From a virus: 64,000 bases of DNA. This document shows, one piece after another, positions 34,870 to 43,578 of this stretch. The position numbers were made by a program, and so were the translations under genes. The stretch covers positions 32,745-96,744 of the IMG/VR virus record IMGVR_UViG_3300030419_008098. One strand, given 5' to 3'. Numbering within the stretch: position 1 is the first letter of the stretch; every line of letters begins with the position of its first letter. The notes under the pieces are model-generated. The model did not search any database, was not told the origin of the DNA, and saw nothing but the letters and a program-made list of their open reading frames with translations.

Positions 34870-35359
34870 TCCCGATTCAAACCTCTGCCACGAAGCCTAC
34901 GAAGGTGATGCTGGAATTGATATTAAAGCGGCTACAGAACCCACCATCCTAGGATACCGCCTGAACGACCATTACTGGAAATATATAGATTACATCGAAT
35001 ACGATACCAATATAAAGATCCAGCCGGAAGATCAAAACTCCCGCGCCGTAACTTTCTTATTCCCTCGTTCTAGTGTTAGTCGCCATCATTTGATTCTAGC
35101 TAATTCAGTGGGAATAATAGACAGTGGTTATACTGACACCATAAAAGTAAGATTCAAATATGTACCCCAACCCGACGACTACCGCATCCATGAAGGAAAA
35201 TGGCTTTTATTGGATCCAAACATCGACAGAATGTACAGAAAAGGAGACAAAATAGCCCAATTAGTTTTCAGTAATTATTTGCGTCCTGAAATAAAAATGG
35301 TAGAAGAATTAAATAAAACAGAGCGAGGAACCGGAGGTTTTGGGAGTAGTGGAGACTAA
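34850..35359 (+). CDS. dut: dUTPase (trimeric family)
   Basis: 169 residues with all five family motifs: GDAGIDIKAA, PRSSVSRHH, NSVGIIDSGYTD, KGDKIAQLVF and ERGTGGFGSSG. It hydrolyses dUTP to dUMP and pyrophosphate, keeping uracil out of phage DNA and supplying dTMP synthesis. An insertion of about 25 residues after motif I (from about 33) is longer than in bacterial enzymes. It overlaps the dNMP kinase gene by a few bases, and a GGAGG inside its end serves that gene. Confidence 0.95.
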   Translation: MKLLVVDPDSNLCHEAYEGDAGIDIKAATEPTILGYRLNDHYWKYIDYIEYDTNIKIQPEDQNSRAVTFLFPRSSVSRHHLILANSVGIIDSGYTDTIKVRFKYVPQPDDYRIHEGKWLLLDPNIDRMYRKGDKIAQLVFSNYLRPEIKMVEELNKTERGTGGFGSSGD

Positions 35360-35957
35360 AGTTATAGGTATAGCAGGGGTTGCTCGCGTAGGAAAAGATA
35401 CTTTTGCTGCGCACATGGGTAAAGTTTTAAAAAAACAAGGGTTAGTTTCTCAACGCGTGGCGTTTGCCGACGTTCTCAAAAAAGACATAAATTCTTTTTT
35501 ACTTGCTAAATCAGGCGTAAATGCGTATACTATAGATGAAAAAGAAAAACATTTACTCCGCCCCTTAATGGTAGAGTATGGTCGCCTTATGCGAACCTTA
35601 TCTGACGGGGAATATTGGATTAAACAAATAGCAGAAAGAGTAGAAAAAAACATAGAAAACAATATCATCTCTCTCATTACTGATGTCCGTTATCAGAACG
35701 AAGCATCATGGATTAACTCTCTAGATGGAGGCATCAGCCTCCATCTTTTTAGAGAGGGCATTAATCCTGCTAATGAAGAAGAAGCCTTAAATGACCCACT
35801 TACACAGAAAGAATGCTCCTACTCCATTAATTGGGAAACAGTCTCAAGCCAAAAGGATATAGGAAAACAAGCAGCAAACTACATACATGGACTCGAACTA
35901 CTTACAGAACCTCTCCGACCAGGAACTAGTTTCTCTTATTCAAACACAAAGCAATAG
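35349..35957 (+). CDS. Deoxynucleoside monophosphate kinase (T4 gp1-like)
   Basis: About 202 residues. The P-loop IGIAGVARVGKDTFAAHM is a variant with GKD, typical of phage dNMP kinases. The LID and acceptor regions include LRPLMVEYGRLMRTL and ISLITDVRYQNEA. It phosphorylates dNMPs to dNDPs for DNA synthesis. The start is taken as GTG at 35349, 11 bases after GGAGG; a TTG at 35340 is too close to that site. The last 70 bases overlap the sigma factor gene in another frame. Confidence 0.8.
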   Translation: METKVIGIAGVARVGKDTFAAHMGKVLKKQGLVSQRVAFADVLKKDINSFLLAKSGVNAYTIDEKEKHLLRPLMVEYGRLMRTLSDGEYWIKQIAERVEKNIENNIISLITDVRYQNEASWINSLDGGISLHLFREGINPANEEEALNDPLTQKECSYSINWETVSSQKDIGKQAANYIHGLELLTEPLRPGTSFSYSNTKQ

Positions 35958-36489
35958 CAATGACTGCCTTAAAGAACTAGTTTCGCGCCATAGTGGAATA
36001 TATATTGACATGATTAATAATTATGTACCGGGAAACACCATATTCACGAATAAAGACGAATTAATAGCAGACAAAGAATACAATATTTATCAAGCCGCTT
36101 TAAAATATGACCCAACACGAAAGACTAAATTCAGTACTTACCTAGGCAATGAGACAAAATGGATGTGTTTGAATATTTATAACAAAAATAAAAGACACCC
36201 CGAAATTGCCACAGAGAACGAGTTACTAGAGTCGAATAGCCATATAAATACCCACGAACACGAAAAAAATATAGAAAAAGAACTATTTAAAAAAGTTATG
36301 TCAATCATAGAAGAATATCCTGATGACAGAATTTCACAAATTTTCGATATGCGTTATATCGAAGGATCCAAAAATAAAGTTATGCCATGGAAAAACATTA
36401 GCGACAAGCTAGACATGAGCATACAAGGATGCATTAATATCCACAATTCAACCATCGCAAAGTTAAAAATAAAACTCAAAGAAATATGA
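35887..36489 (+). CDS. RNA polymerase sigma factor (T4 gp55-like)
   Basis: 200 residues. The region 2 core is visible at about 60-105: ELIADKEYNIYQAALKYDPT then TKFSTYLGNETKWMCLNIY, matching the sigma-70 region 2.1-2.3 pattern (yDPsrG.kFstY). A C-terminal helix-turn-helix (WKNISDKLDMSIQGCINIHN) resembles region 4. The size is near T4 gp55, the late sigma factor. It probably redirects host polymerase to phage promoters; the AGTGTATAAT motif found upstream of many minus-strand genes is a candidate target. It starts 71 bases inside the kinase gene. Confidence 0.8.
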   Translation: MDSNYLQNLSDQELVSLIQTQSNSNDCLKELVSRHSGIYIDMINNYVPGNTIFTNKDELIADKEYNIYQAALKYDPTRKTKFSTYLGNETKWMCLNIYNKNKRHPEIATENELLESNSHINTHEHEKNIEKELFKKVMSIIEEYPDDRISQIFDMRYIEGSKNKVMPWKNISDKLDMSIQGCINIHNSTIAKLKIKLKEI

Positions 36490-36890
36490 ACCAGCTATCA
36501 GGTACGATTAAAGTAATTGGTGAAACCACTCAATATGGACCTACTTTCCAAAAAAGAGAGTTCGTGGTAACCACCCAAGATAAATTCCCGCAAGATATCA
36601 AACTAGAACTATATCAGGATGATTGCGGCATTCTTGATGATTACTCCGTGGGGAATGTTATTACTGCCTCTTACAACCTTAAAGGTAATGAATATAAAGG
36701 TAAATACTATGTAAATCTTCAGGCATGGAAGCTAGAAGAGCCTCAAGGAGAAAGCGAAAGCGCTGCCCCTGCAGCGGAAAAACCCGCTCCCAAAAAGCGT
36801 GGACGCCCTCGCAAAAACCCCGAACCTCAAATCGAAACCACCGAAGATTTGGCGGAAGATGTAGAAGAATTAGCTGACGCTCCATTTTAA
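36486..36890 (+). CDS. DUF3127-type OB-fold protein with AT-hook tail
   Basis: 134 residues. The N-terminal domain (about 1-80) reads GTIKVIGETTQYGPTFQKRE, then DIKLELYQDDCGILDDYSVG and GKYYVNLQAWKLEEP, which I recognise as DUF3127, a small OB-like family found in Bacteroidota and phages. An Ala/Pro linker then carries KKRGRPRKNP, an AT-hook. The end is acidic and finishes ADAPF, similar to the tip of single-strand-binding proteins. A DNA-binding role in replication or transcription is likely but unproven. It overlaps the sigma gene stop by four bases. Confidence 0.8.
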   Translation: MNQLSGTIKVIGETTQYGPTFQKREFVVTTQDKFPQDIKLELYQDDCGILDDYSVGNVITASYNLKGNEYKGKYYVNLQAWKLEEPQGESESAAPAAEKPAPKKRGRPRKNPEPQIETTEDLAEDVEELADAPF

Positions 36891-36924
36891 TTAGAAAAAG
36901 CCAACCTATTTCCTAAAATAGGGC

Positions 36925-38010
36925 GTGAGAAAATTAATATTTGAAGCCCCTTGTAATTCCCTTAGCTTTGGGAATGTCAGTGTGAATCTCCTTCGGGAGA
37001 TGCACAAGCAAAAAATTAACGTTGCCTTCTTTCCTATAGGAGGCAATCTAGACTACGCTGCATTTGATAGTCTTACTGACGATTTCAAGGAGTGGCTTCA
37101 AGCATCCTTCGAGAACAGACTTAACTTCCTGGACAGGGACACTCCAACCCTAAAGCTGTGGCACTTAAGCGGCTCCGAAGTTAGGGTCGGGAGAAGACAA
37201 GTGCTATACACGTTTTACGAGCTAGATTCGCCCACTGTTCAAGAAAAAAACATAGCCAATCTTCAAGACGAAATAGTGTTTAGTAGTTCTTACTCTCAAG
37301 AGAAGTTCGAACTCTTGGGGTTAGATAACGTTTCCAGTATTCCTGTAGGCTTTGATCCTGATTTTGGTCCCACCAATAAGGAGTACCTAAAAGACAAGAC
37401 CCACTTCGGATTAATGGGGAAATGGGAGAAACGGAAACACACTTGCGAAATAATCAGGGCATGGGCCAAAAAATACGGAAACAATTACTCCTATCAATTA
37501 ACATGCTGCATTACGAACCCCTTCTTTAAGCCTGAGCAGATGAATCAAGTAATTTCGCAATGCCTAGAAGGACGGCGTTACGGAAATATTAATTTTCTCC
37601 CATATTTAAAGACTAATAGTGAGGTTAATGACTTCCTTAATGCAATTGATATAGATCTATCGGGCTTAAGCGGCGCAGAGGGTTGGAATCTTCCCGCATT
37701 TAATGCCACTGCTTTAGGTAAATGGAGCATAGTTCTAAACGCCACTTCCCATAAAGATTGGGCAACCGATAAAAACTCTATCCTTATCGAACCCGAAGGA
37801 AAAGTAGACGCCGAAGATGGAATATTTTTCAAAAGTGGCCAGCCCTTCAACCAAGGTAAAATCTACAATATTAGCGAAGAAAAGATAATTGAAGCCCTCG
37901 AAAAAGCCGAAAGTTATTCTCAAAAAGAAAACGTCGAAGGTTTAAAATTACAAGAAAAATTCACCTACGAGAAAACTTTAAACGGACTTTTGTCCAAATT
38001 AACTGTATAA
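36925..38010 (+). CDS. GT-B glycosyltransferase (group 1/GT4-like)
   Basis: 361 residues from a GTG start. The N-terminal part begins LIFEAPCNSLSFGNVSVNLL, with a Gly-Asn acceptor loop. The middle linker YTFYELDSPTVQEKNIAN and VFSSSYSQEKF leads into the donor domain FGLMGKWEKRKHTCEIIRAW. The donor site SGAEGWNLPAFNATALG contains the expected EGW(x)LP arrangement in place of EGFGLP. The donor is unknown. It stands alone among nucleotide-metabolism and small-protein genes, so it may have been added separately from the large islands. Confidence 0.82.
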   Translation: MRKLIFEAPCNSLSFGNVSVNLLREMHKQKINVAFFPIGGNLDYAAFDSLTDDFKEWLQASFENRLNFLDRDTPTLKLWHLSGSEVRVGRRQVLYTFYELDSPTVQEKNIANLQDEIVFSSSYSQEKFELLGLDNVSSIPVGFDPDFGPTNKEYLKDKTHFGLMGKWEKRKHTCEIIRAWAKKYGNNYSYQLTCCITNPFFKPEQMNQVISQCLEGRRYGNINFLPYLKTNSEVNDFLNAIDIDLSGLSGAEGWNLPAFNATALGKWSIVLNATSHKDWATDKNSILIEPEGKVDAEDGIFFKSGQPFNQGKIYNISEEKIIEALEKAESYSQKENVEGLKLQEKFTYEKTLNGLLSKLTV

Positions 38011-38020
38011 TATAATAGTC

Positions 38021-38203
38021 ATGACAAACCTAAAACAAGTTCAAGGAGAAGTTATCTTATGCTGCGGTAAGGGCGGTTGTCCCCGCATAAAGAAGTTTGG
38101 TTCGGACAAAGTAAAAATCACTGACGATTTCGGGAGCACCGTGGTCCTAGACAAAGAACAAGCTTTACTTATTCAGCAGGCTATTAAGCAACTAGATGAC
38201 TGA
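38021..38203 (+). CDS. Small Cys-containing protein
   Basis: 60 residues. A Cys cluster, ILCCGKGGCPRI (about 12-23), is followed by a small beta fold and a helix ending in LDD. The three Cys could hold a metal. A TATAATATAATA stretch lies directly upstream. It overlaps the next membrane-protein gene by 8 bases. Nothing here allows me to assign a function. Confidence 0.6.
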   Translation: MTNLKQVQGEVILCCGKGGCPRIKKFGSDKVKITDDFGSTVVLDKEQALLIQQAIKQLDD

Positions 38204-38510
38204 ATTCATACAATACACCTTAGCCTCAATAGGGTTGATGTGTATTTTAAAATATGGAAGTATATTAAGTCTTCCAAGGAATTTTTTGTCGGCTCAATCC
38301 GAGTTCTTCGACGAATTATTCAAGTGTAGCCTTTGCTTGGGATTCTGGAGCGGGTTACTTATTTCTCTGTTTATATATTATACGGTGGCTCCATGGGATA
38401 CATTTTACTGTTTATTCCCACTGACCTCCGCTCTGTTTTGCTGGATAGGAGATTCTATTATTGGTGTAATTAAATATTCTGAACTGTATTTAAAGAAAAA
38501 ATCTAAATAA
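38196..38510 (+). CDS. DUF1360-like membrane protein, paralogue 1
   Basis: 104 residues with three hydrophobic segments (about 6-20, 47-65 and 70-93). The motif FKCSLCLGFWSG is the CxxCxGFW signature of DUF1360-type small membrane proteins. The N-terminal half, SIGLMCILKYGSILSLPRNF, is nearly identical in pattern to the protein at 57138-57455, so the phage carries two copies. Function is unknown; the CxxC could be redox active or bind metal in the membrane. Confidence 0.75.
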   Translation: MTEFIQYTLASIGLMCILKYGSILSLPRNFLSAQSEFFDELFKCSLCLGFWSGLLISLFIYYTVAPWDTFYCLFPLTSALFCWIGDSIIGVIKYSELYLKKKSK

Positions 38511-38511
38511 A

Positions 38512-39009
38512 ATGCCTTTATACGATTTCCAGCACCCCGTCACCCATGAAGTGAAAGAACTTTTTTTTCACATGGACGATGATAATAAAACCTATACCGA
38601 CGAAGATGGGGTCAAATGGAATCGAGTCTTCAATCCTATTAATCTCAATGCAACCTACCGCACCTTTGATGAAAAGCGCTTAGTCGATGAAAAAGGAAAC
38701 CCCCTCAAGGTTCAACACTTAAGCGAAGAGTTTGTACGGAGCCAAGGGTTCAAAAACGCTACAGACTACATAGATTATAATAACTCAGTGATGGTAGATA
38801 GAGAAAAAACCCCTGAAGCAAACACCCAAAAGATGCACGATCAAGCGGCAGATAAAGATTTGCAACAAAAAATAAAAGAAAACCAACGCAAACTTGAAAA
38901 AAACAACGAAATAGCGCGTAGAAAAAAAGAGCAAACTAAATCCAACCGTGTGCAAGTCAAGGCCACAATGGATAAAAAAGGCCGCGCTACTAAAGTGAAA
39001 GTTAAATAA
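38512..39009 (+). CDS. FmdB-like protein without the zinc ribbon, copy 1
   Basis: 165 residues. It begins MPLYDFQHPVTHEVKELFFH. The strand pattern is that of FmdB-type zinc ribbons (normally MPIYEYRC..CG), but both Cys pairs are gone and replaced by His-Pro and other residues. The sequence VKWNRVFNPI follows where FmdB has its hydrophobic end. The C-terminal third is a Lys/Gln-rich coil. Similar proteins occur in marine T4-like phages. It is followed directly (TAATG) by a second, shorter copy. Confidence 0.65.
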   Translation: MPLYDFQHPVTHEVKELFFHMDDDNKTYTDEDGVKWNRVFNPINLNATYRTFDEKRLVDEKGNPLKVQHLSEEFVRSQGFKNATDYIDYNNSVMVDREKTPEANTQKMHDQAADKDLQQKIKENQRKLEKNNEIARRKKEQTKSNRVQVKATMDKKGRATKVKVK

Positions 39010-39383
39010 TGCCCATATACGTTTACGAACATCCCGAAACCCAAGAATCCATTGAAATAATTCAAGGAATGAATGATGCGCATGAATACATTGATGATGA
39101 AGGAGTAGAATGGCGCCGGGTATTCCATGTTCCGCAAATGTCCATGGATACCCAAGTAGATCCTTATAGTGAAAGCGATTACCTTAAGGCTACAGCTAAC
39201 AAAGGTGGGACCATTGGCGACATGATGGATTACAGTAAGGAATTAAGTCAAAAACGCGCAGAAAAAGACGGTACAGACCCTATTCAAGAAAAACACTTCA
39301 AAGACTACGAAAAAAAGAACAAGCGCAAACACCCCTCAAAGGCTAAAGTTTACGAAAGCAAGAACGTAAGAGTAGAGTATTAA
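39009..39383 (+). CDS. FmdB-like protein without the zinc ribbon, copy 2
   Basis: 124 residues. It begins MPIYVYEHPETQESIEIIQG, with EWRRVFHVPQMS matching the RVF(N/H)xP segment of copy 1; again no Cys pairs. The C-terminal half is charged and probably flexible. The pair is a tandem duplication that has diverged to roughly one third identity over the first 45 residues by eye. The role is unknown. Loss of metal ligands in both copies suggests a structural rather than zinc-dependent function. Confidence 0.65.
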   Translation: MPIYVYEHPETQESIEIIQGMNDAHEYIDDEGVEWRRVFHVPQMSMDTQVDPYSESDYLKATANKGGTIGDMMDYSKELSQKRAEKDGTDPIQEKHFKDYEKKNKRKHPSKAKVYESKNVRVEY

Positions 39384-39399
39384 GTATAGATAGTGACTA

Positions 39400-39421
39400 A
39401 CCCCTTTTTTATTTAAGGGGT
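39400..39421. terminator. Hairpin between convergent operons
   Basis: A 7-bp stem, ACCCCTT/AAGGGGT, with an AT loop lies in the gap between two converging genes and overlaps the stop codon of the minus-strand gene. No T-run follows on either strand, so termination would be weak or factor dependent. Confidence 0.4.
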
Positions 39422-42003
39422 AAACAATCGTTATTGGCCAAATCCTTTATGGAAATGAATTTTATCCCCTTGTTCAGGAGATCTTGGTTATTTTCTTTGA
39501 TGACCTCAAAAAAGTTCCACGCCATAACGATAATAACGTCGGGGGGCTCTTTAGAAACCATATCCTTGGAATAAATGGGGATTTTGACGCCGGGGATATA
39601 TTTGTTATGTTTCAAAGGGTTATCTTCAATAATGTAAGAGATCTCCTCTGAAGTGATGCCGTAATAATTTAAAGCGGTGGTCGCTTTGGCCGGCGCTCCA
39701 TAACCCGCTAGGACGAGATTTTGGTTTTTTAGTTTTTTTAAGTTCAATAAAACATTCTCCTTACACCGTTTCACCCGTTCTGCAAAATCCCGGTAGGTGG
39801 AGTAATTCTTTATCCCAAACTTGTCTTCCTCTGATAAAAACTCTTCTACCGCAGCAGAAATCTCCCTCTCACCTCGTTTCACGTATAGACGGAGTGACCC
39901 CCCGTGAGTGTCAATATGCTCCACATTAATAATAGTAGAAGAAAGATTATTAAAAAAATTATTTAAAGAAGTTACCGTCCAGTAATTTACGTGCTCATGA
40001 TATATATTATCAAAGGTGAGATCTTTTATTGTATCAACAAGGTATTGAACTTCTATAATAAAAACCCCATCATCTTTTAAAACATCAAAAGCCGCACAGG
40101 CTATCTCCGTTAGATTATCTGCATGGGCAAAAACATTGGAAGCCGTTATGAGATCCGCGTGGCCGTACTGAGCTGTGATGCGTCCACTAAGGTCTTTTGT
40201 AAAATATTCATTAATGGTATTTACCCCGGCCTCATTAGCTATTTGAGCTACATTAGTAGCCGGCTCTATACCCAGAGTTCTTATCCCTTTCTTTTGTAAG
40301 GGTTTTAAGGCAATACCATCATTAGAACCAATGTCCACCACAAAGGAGTTGTGATTTAAAGTGAATTTTTTTATGTAGTATTCGGAGGCTCTTTCAAAAT
40401 GTTCCCTAAAGCTTTGAGTTGTAGAGGAAACATAGAGATAGTGATCGAACATTTTAGAAGAAGGAACCGAATAAGATAATTGACAATTGTGACTCTCGGG
40501 ACAATATACTAACTCCAGAGGGAATAACTCCTCGGGTTCTGAAGGGGAATCGAGTAGGTTGTTAGCTAAAGGAGAAAACCCTAAAGATAGAACAGGTTTA
40601 AGGTGTGCGCTTCCGCTCACACGACAAAAGCGGGAGTAATTAGCCAATAAAGAATCTTTTAAAACTTCATCGACAAGGGGGTACGCTAAGGTATGGGTGA
40701 CCCCATAATTATCATGCTCCCTCTCCCCTCTCACTAAATTTAAAAACACTGAATCTTCCAAAAAAATCATGGTGTGGGCCACATGAGGTTTGATGATAGC
40801 TATATCTCCGGGGTTGATTATTTGAGTATGTAAAGATGAACGGGGGTTGAGTAAGTCCTTTACAACGCTAATGTATCTCCCTTTTAACAAAAGGCATTTT
40901 TGTTCTTGGATGGGGTGAAAGTGATTAGCTCTTATCGTCCCTCTTTTAGACTCTATATATCCAATTAAATTAATTGGTTCTGTGAGCTCGTAGTTAGTGA
41001 TAAACCCTCGTTCATCTACGTAGGTATTGGCGCCTTGCTGAGTATACTCTAGGGCCGGAGGTATAGGGTGAGGGCTCCAGTTGGTAACCATCTCTTCAAT
41101 GCATCCCTGGATACTGTAAAGAAACTCAAAACCGGTCTTAAGTAGTTTCTTGTTAGAGATAGTGTAACCTAGATTAGGAATCTCATCTTCTGTTTCTGTT
41201 AGAGTAACGGAGGGAGCAAACTCCTGGCACATTAAGGCTACCTCCTTTACTGTCATAGATTCCAGTGCACAATGAAAAATCTCTTGTCTAATTTCATCAT
41301 GTTGCTCCATAAATTGAAAACATCTCGCAACATCAATAAGAGGAACTAAACTTTTTAACTGCACCCCGCCTGAAAAAAGCTTTATTTGCCCTCCTTGCGA
41401 TGCAATTTTAGCAAAAAGGTTGGGCATTATATTAATCCGCATATTATCTCCTGAATAGCCGCACACGGAAGCCAATCGTACTATTACATAGTTTTTGCCC
41501 GAGTTCTTTAAATCTTCTTCAGACTGAACCTTACCAGCACTATAGGTTAAGACAGGAGTAGGCTGGATCTCCTCGGAGATATTCTCCATAGTGTCCTCAA
41601 ACCCCTCATAAACAACATGGGTGGATGGAAAAATAATCTTACAATCCGCTGAAGTAAGCTCTATTATATTCCTGGTTCCATCAACTCCCGTTTCTCGAAT
41701 AGAGGAATCTAGTTCTTCATTGGATTCGGTGGCGGTATAAGCCACATCGGTAACCCCCGCCAAATGTATGACTACATCGGCATTTTGGAGGGGACCTCTT
41801 ATTGTGGATACATCTAAAATTCCCGCCTGGATATATTTAAAACCCCACTTCCTGAGTTGCGTAACTAAGGCAGAGGAAAACCTGCGGTCTATAACTGTTA
41901 TATCGTACTTCCACGAAAGACCTGAATACAACTTGCACAGTTCAGATCCTATATACCCCAATCCTCCGGTTATTACTATTTTCTTTTTAGGTTTTAAATT
42001 CAT
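39409..42003 (-). CDS. Trifunctional fusion: SDR epimerase/reductase, cupin, C-methyltransferase
   Basis: 864 residues, three sugar-modifying enzymes in one chain. Residues 1-310 are a short-chain dehydrogenase: ITGGLGYIGSEL, then FPSTHVVYEG and YSAGK (Tyr and Lys). About 318-440 is a cupin with the metal motif RANHFHPIQEQKCLLLKG, as in sugar epimerases and isomerases. About 455-864 is a sugar C-methyltransferase: an N-terminal zinc-type segment (here with fewer Cys than usual), SAM motif VVDIGSNDGIALKPL, EVQYLVDTIKD, NIYHEHVNYW, and the C-terminal GYGAPAKATTALNYYG domain. It could turn a 4-keto-6-deoxy sugar from Gmd into a branched C-methyl sugar; this is inference. It is coupled by ATGA to the upstream gene. 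Confidence 0.88.
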   Translation of the reverse strand: MNLKPKKKIVITGGLGYIGSELCKLYSGLSWKYDITVIDRRFSSALVTQLRKWGFKYIQAGILDVSTIRGPLQNADVVIHLAGVTDVAYTATESNEELDSSIRETGVDGTRNIIELTSADCKIIFPSTHVVYEGFEDTMENISEEIQPTPVLTYSAGKVQSEEDLKNSGKNYVIVRLASVCGYSGDNMRINIMPNLFAKIASQGGQIKLFSGGVQLKSLVPLIDVARCFQFMEQHDEIRQEIFHCALESMTVKEVALMCQEFAPSVTLTETEDEIPNLGYTISNKKLLKTGFEFLYSIQGCIEEMVTNWSPHPIPPALEYTQQGANTYVDERGFITNYELTEPINLIGYIESKRGTIRANHFHPIQEQKCLLLKGRYISVVKDLLNPRSSLHTQIINPGDIAIIKPHVAHTMIFLEDSVFLNLVRGEREHDNYGVTHTLAYPLVDEVLKDSLLANYSRFCRVSGSAHLKPVLSLGFSPLANNLLDSPSEPEELFPLELVYCPESHNCQLSYSVPSSKMFDHYLYVSSTTQSFREHFERASEYYIKKFTLNHNSFVVDIGSNDGIALKPLQKKGIRTLGIEPATNVAQIANEAGVNTINEYFTKDLSGRITAQYGHADLITASNVFAHADNLTEIACAAFDVLKDDGVFIIEVQYLVDTIKDLTFDNIYHEHVNYWTVTSLNNFFNNLSSTIINVEHIDTHGGSLRLYVKRGEREISAAVEEFLSEEDKFGIKNYSTYRDFAERVKRCKENVLLNLKKLKNQNLVLAGYGAPAKATTALNYYGITSEEISYIIEDNPLKHNKYIPGVKIPIYSKDMVSKEPPDVIIVMAWNFFEVIKENNQDLLNKGIKFISIKDLANNDCLPLK

Positions 42004-42839
42004 GATGTAAGTTCAGGGCCGCTAAAATAATCAAAACGTTCCGGATCACCGTACTCGGCTACCTTATGGTCTCCGGGGAAAATAATAGACCCATGGGTTT
42101 TATATAAACCAATGATTTGAGAGAAGCCCGAAATACTGGCTATGCATATATCGCTCTCAATGCAGTTTTGTAATTGCGTTAAAGTTCTTTCTGCATTCTT
42201 TTTGCTTGGGAAATAATTAAAACGATTTTTATATTTAGAAAAAAGCCGGTTTATATTCACCTTCTCTCCCTTGTCGTTGATATAGCCATCAGCCCAATCC
42301 CCATCGGAATAAATATTAATGAAGAAATCTTTTAAGTTTTGTTTTTGAATTATGTAATCCAGTACTCTTAAATAATACTCATCAGGGCGCAATCTAGTTT
42401 TAAAGGCACTCCCCTCATAATGAGGCTCCATCGCTACATCTCCGCGCCGAATCGTTACAGTGATATTAGTTACTTGCGGTTTTAAATGATTTTCAAGGAT
42501 CAACCTGCGATATTTATAATGATCCATAAAGTAATTTCTTGTCTTTTCAAAAGATTCCAAAGTGGGTTTTCCCCCTTTTAATTGGTTATAGGAATGTTCA
42601 TCGCATAAAGAGGGAAAATTAGAACGTGCATGATTGCGTGCAGTAGAAAAGTCGTTCAAGCCCAAAAAGTTTTCCACCATCCCATTGTTGCCCAAACCAT
42701 GGCCCAAGGACATTAAGGGAGGTAAAAAAACAAGATTCTGGGATAAGGCAATATTAAGGCCGTAATTATAAGAAACCAAGGTATGCCCTAGGCCCGCGCC
42801 GCGTATTATATTGTCATAGATTAGATACTTGGTATTCAT
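42000..42839 (-). CDS. Fucosyltransferase-like protein (IRRGD motif)
   Basis: 279 residues. GLGHTLVSYNYGLNIALSQN near the N-terminus and VTIRRGDVAMEPH in the middle fit the G.GN...A and HxRRGD motifs of fucosyltransferase-like GT-B enzymes (GT11/GT23/GT65 superfamily). IASISGFSQIIGLYKTHGS is the later donor-site strand. A GDP-sugar donor is likely. It is only distantly similar to the protein at 27868-28704. It overlaps the sulfotransferase gene by 26 bases. Confidence 0.68.
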   Translation of the reverse strand: MNTKYLIYDNIIRGAGLGHTLVSYNYGLNIALSQNLVFLPPLMSLGHGLGNNGMVENFLGLNDFSTARNHARSNFPSLCDEHSYNQLKGGKPTLESFEKTRNYFMDHYKYRRLILENHLKPQVTNITVTIRRGDVAMEPHYEGSAFKTRLRPDEYYLRVLDYIIQKQNLKDFFINIYSDGDWADGYINDKGEKVNINRLFSKYKNRFNYFPSKKNAERTLTQLQNCIESDICIASISGFSQIIGLYKTHGSIIFPGDHKVAEYGDPERFDYFSGPELTS

Positions 42840-43578
42840 TTTTTTTCACAAAATACTCGTATACCTTAATATCCTTCTCATAAAGAGGGAGCAGGGCTTC
42901 CCAATATTTTTCCTTCAGTTTTTGCTTCTCGTCTTCTGGGGAAGTATTAAAAGCCTCCTGATACGCCTCCTCGGAGCTCCCACCGTAGCGCTTGTTATCT
43001 ATCTTGATCCCCCATTTATCACGGAGGATAGATAGCCCAGTTGTAAGGTCCTCCTGCACCATCACCAAGTCCATTCCCTTAAGTAACTCCAAATAATTCG
43101 AATAGCCGCCGGGGTTACACGAAGATAATTCATATACTTTCGAGGGGAATTTATTCTTTTTTAAAAAATATATAATTTTTGATTCAATGTCTAGTTCGTC
43201 GAAACTATTCTTAAAACTGTCCGTGTCGTGCCCCCGACTTAAGTAGACTGCATGCGAAAAATATAACGCAGAAAATAGACGATCAATTGGATGCCTAATA
43301 CACGAAAGATAGAGCCAGTTAGATGAAGCATAGGGGGGCGGGAGCGGTAAATTTAACTTATCAGGGTAAACCATACCCCTAAAAACAAGTAAATTGTACC
43401 AAAACGCTTCTCGCTTTAATTGCTGAGTAGACCCATCTACACCACTATTATATTGGGCTTCAGCGTAGCCTAAAATCTCGTGTCTATCTTTTAAATTCTT
43501 CCGGAAGAACGAAGACGCGCATTTTGGAAACCGAACCAGAAAAATATTATCATAACATTTCACTATCCTTTCACTCAT
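42814..43578 (-). CDS. Carbohydrate sulfotransferase-like protein 1
   Basis: 254 residues. The 5' PAPS-binding loop is FLVRFPKCASSFFRKNL (about 13-29) and the 3' phosphate motif is SCIRHPIDRLFSALYF (about 91-106). Together these define PAPS-dependent sulfotransferases, which place sulfate on sugar hydroxyls or amines. PAPS must come from the host. The order within the operon (two genes from a GT61-like transferase and a fucosyltransferase-like gene) points to sulfation of a glycan. It is one of three sulfotransferases in this window. Confidence 0.85.
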   Translation of the reverse strand: MSERIVKCYDNIFLVRFPKCASSFFRKNLKDRHEILGYAEAQYNSGVDGSTQQLKREAFWYNLLVFRGMVYPDKLNLPLPPPYASSNWLYLSCIRHPIDRLFSALYFSHAVYLSRGHDTDSFKNSFDELDIESKIIYFLKKNKFPSKVYELSSCNPGGYSNYLELLKGMDLVMVQEDLTTGLSILRDKWGIKIDNKRYGGSSEEAYQEAFNTSPEDEKQKLKEKYWEALLPLYEKDIKVYEYFVKKNEYQVSNL

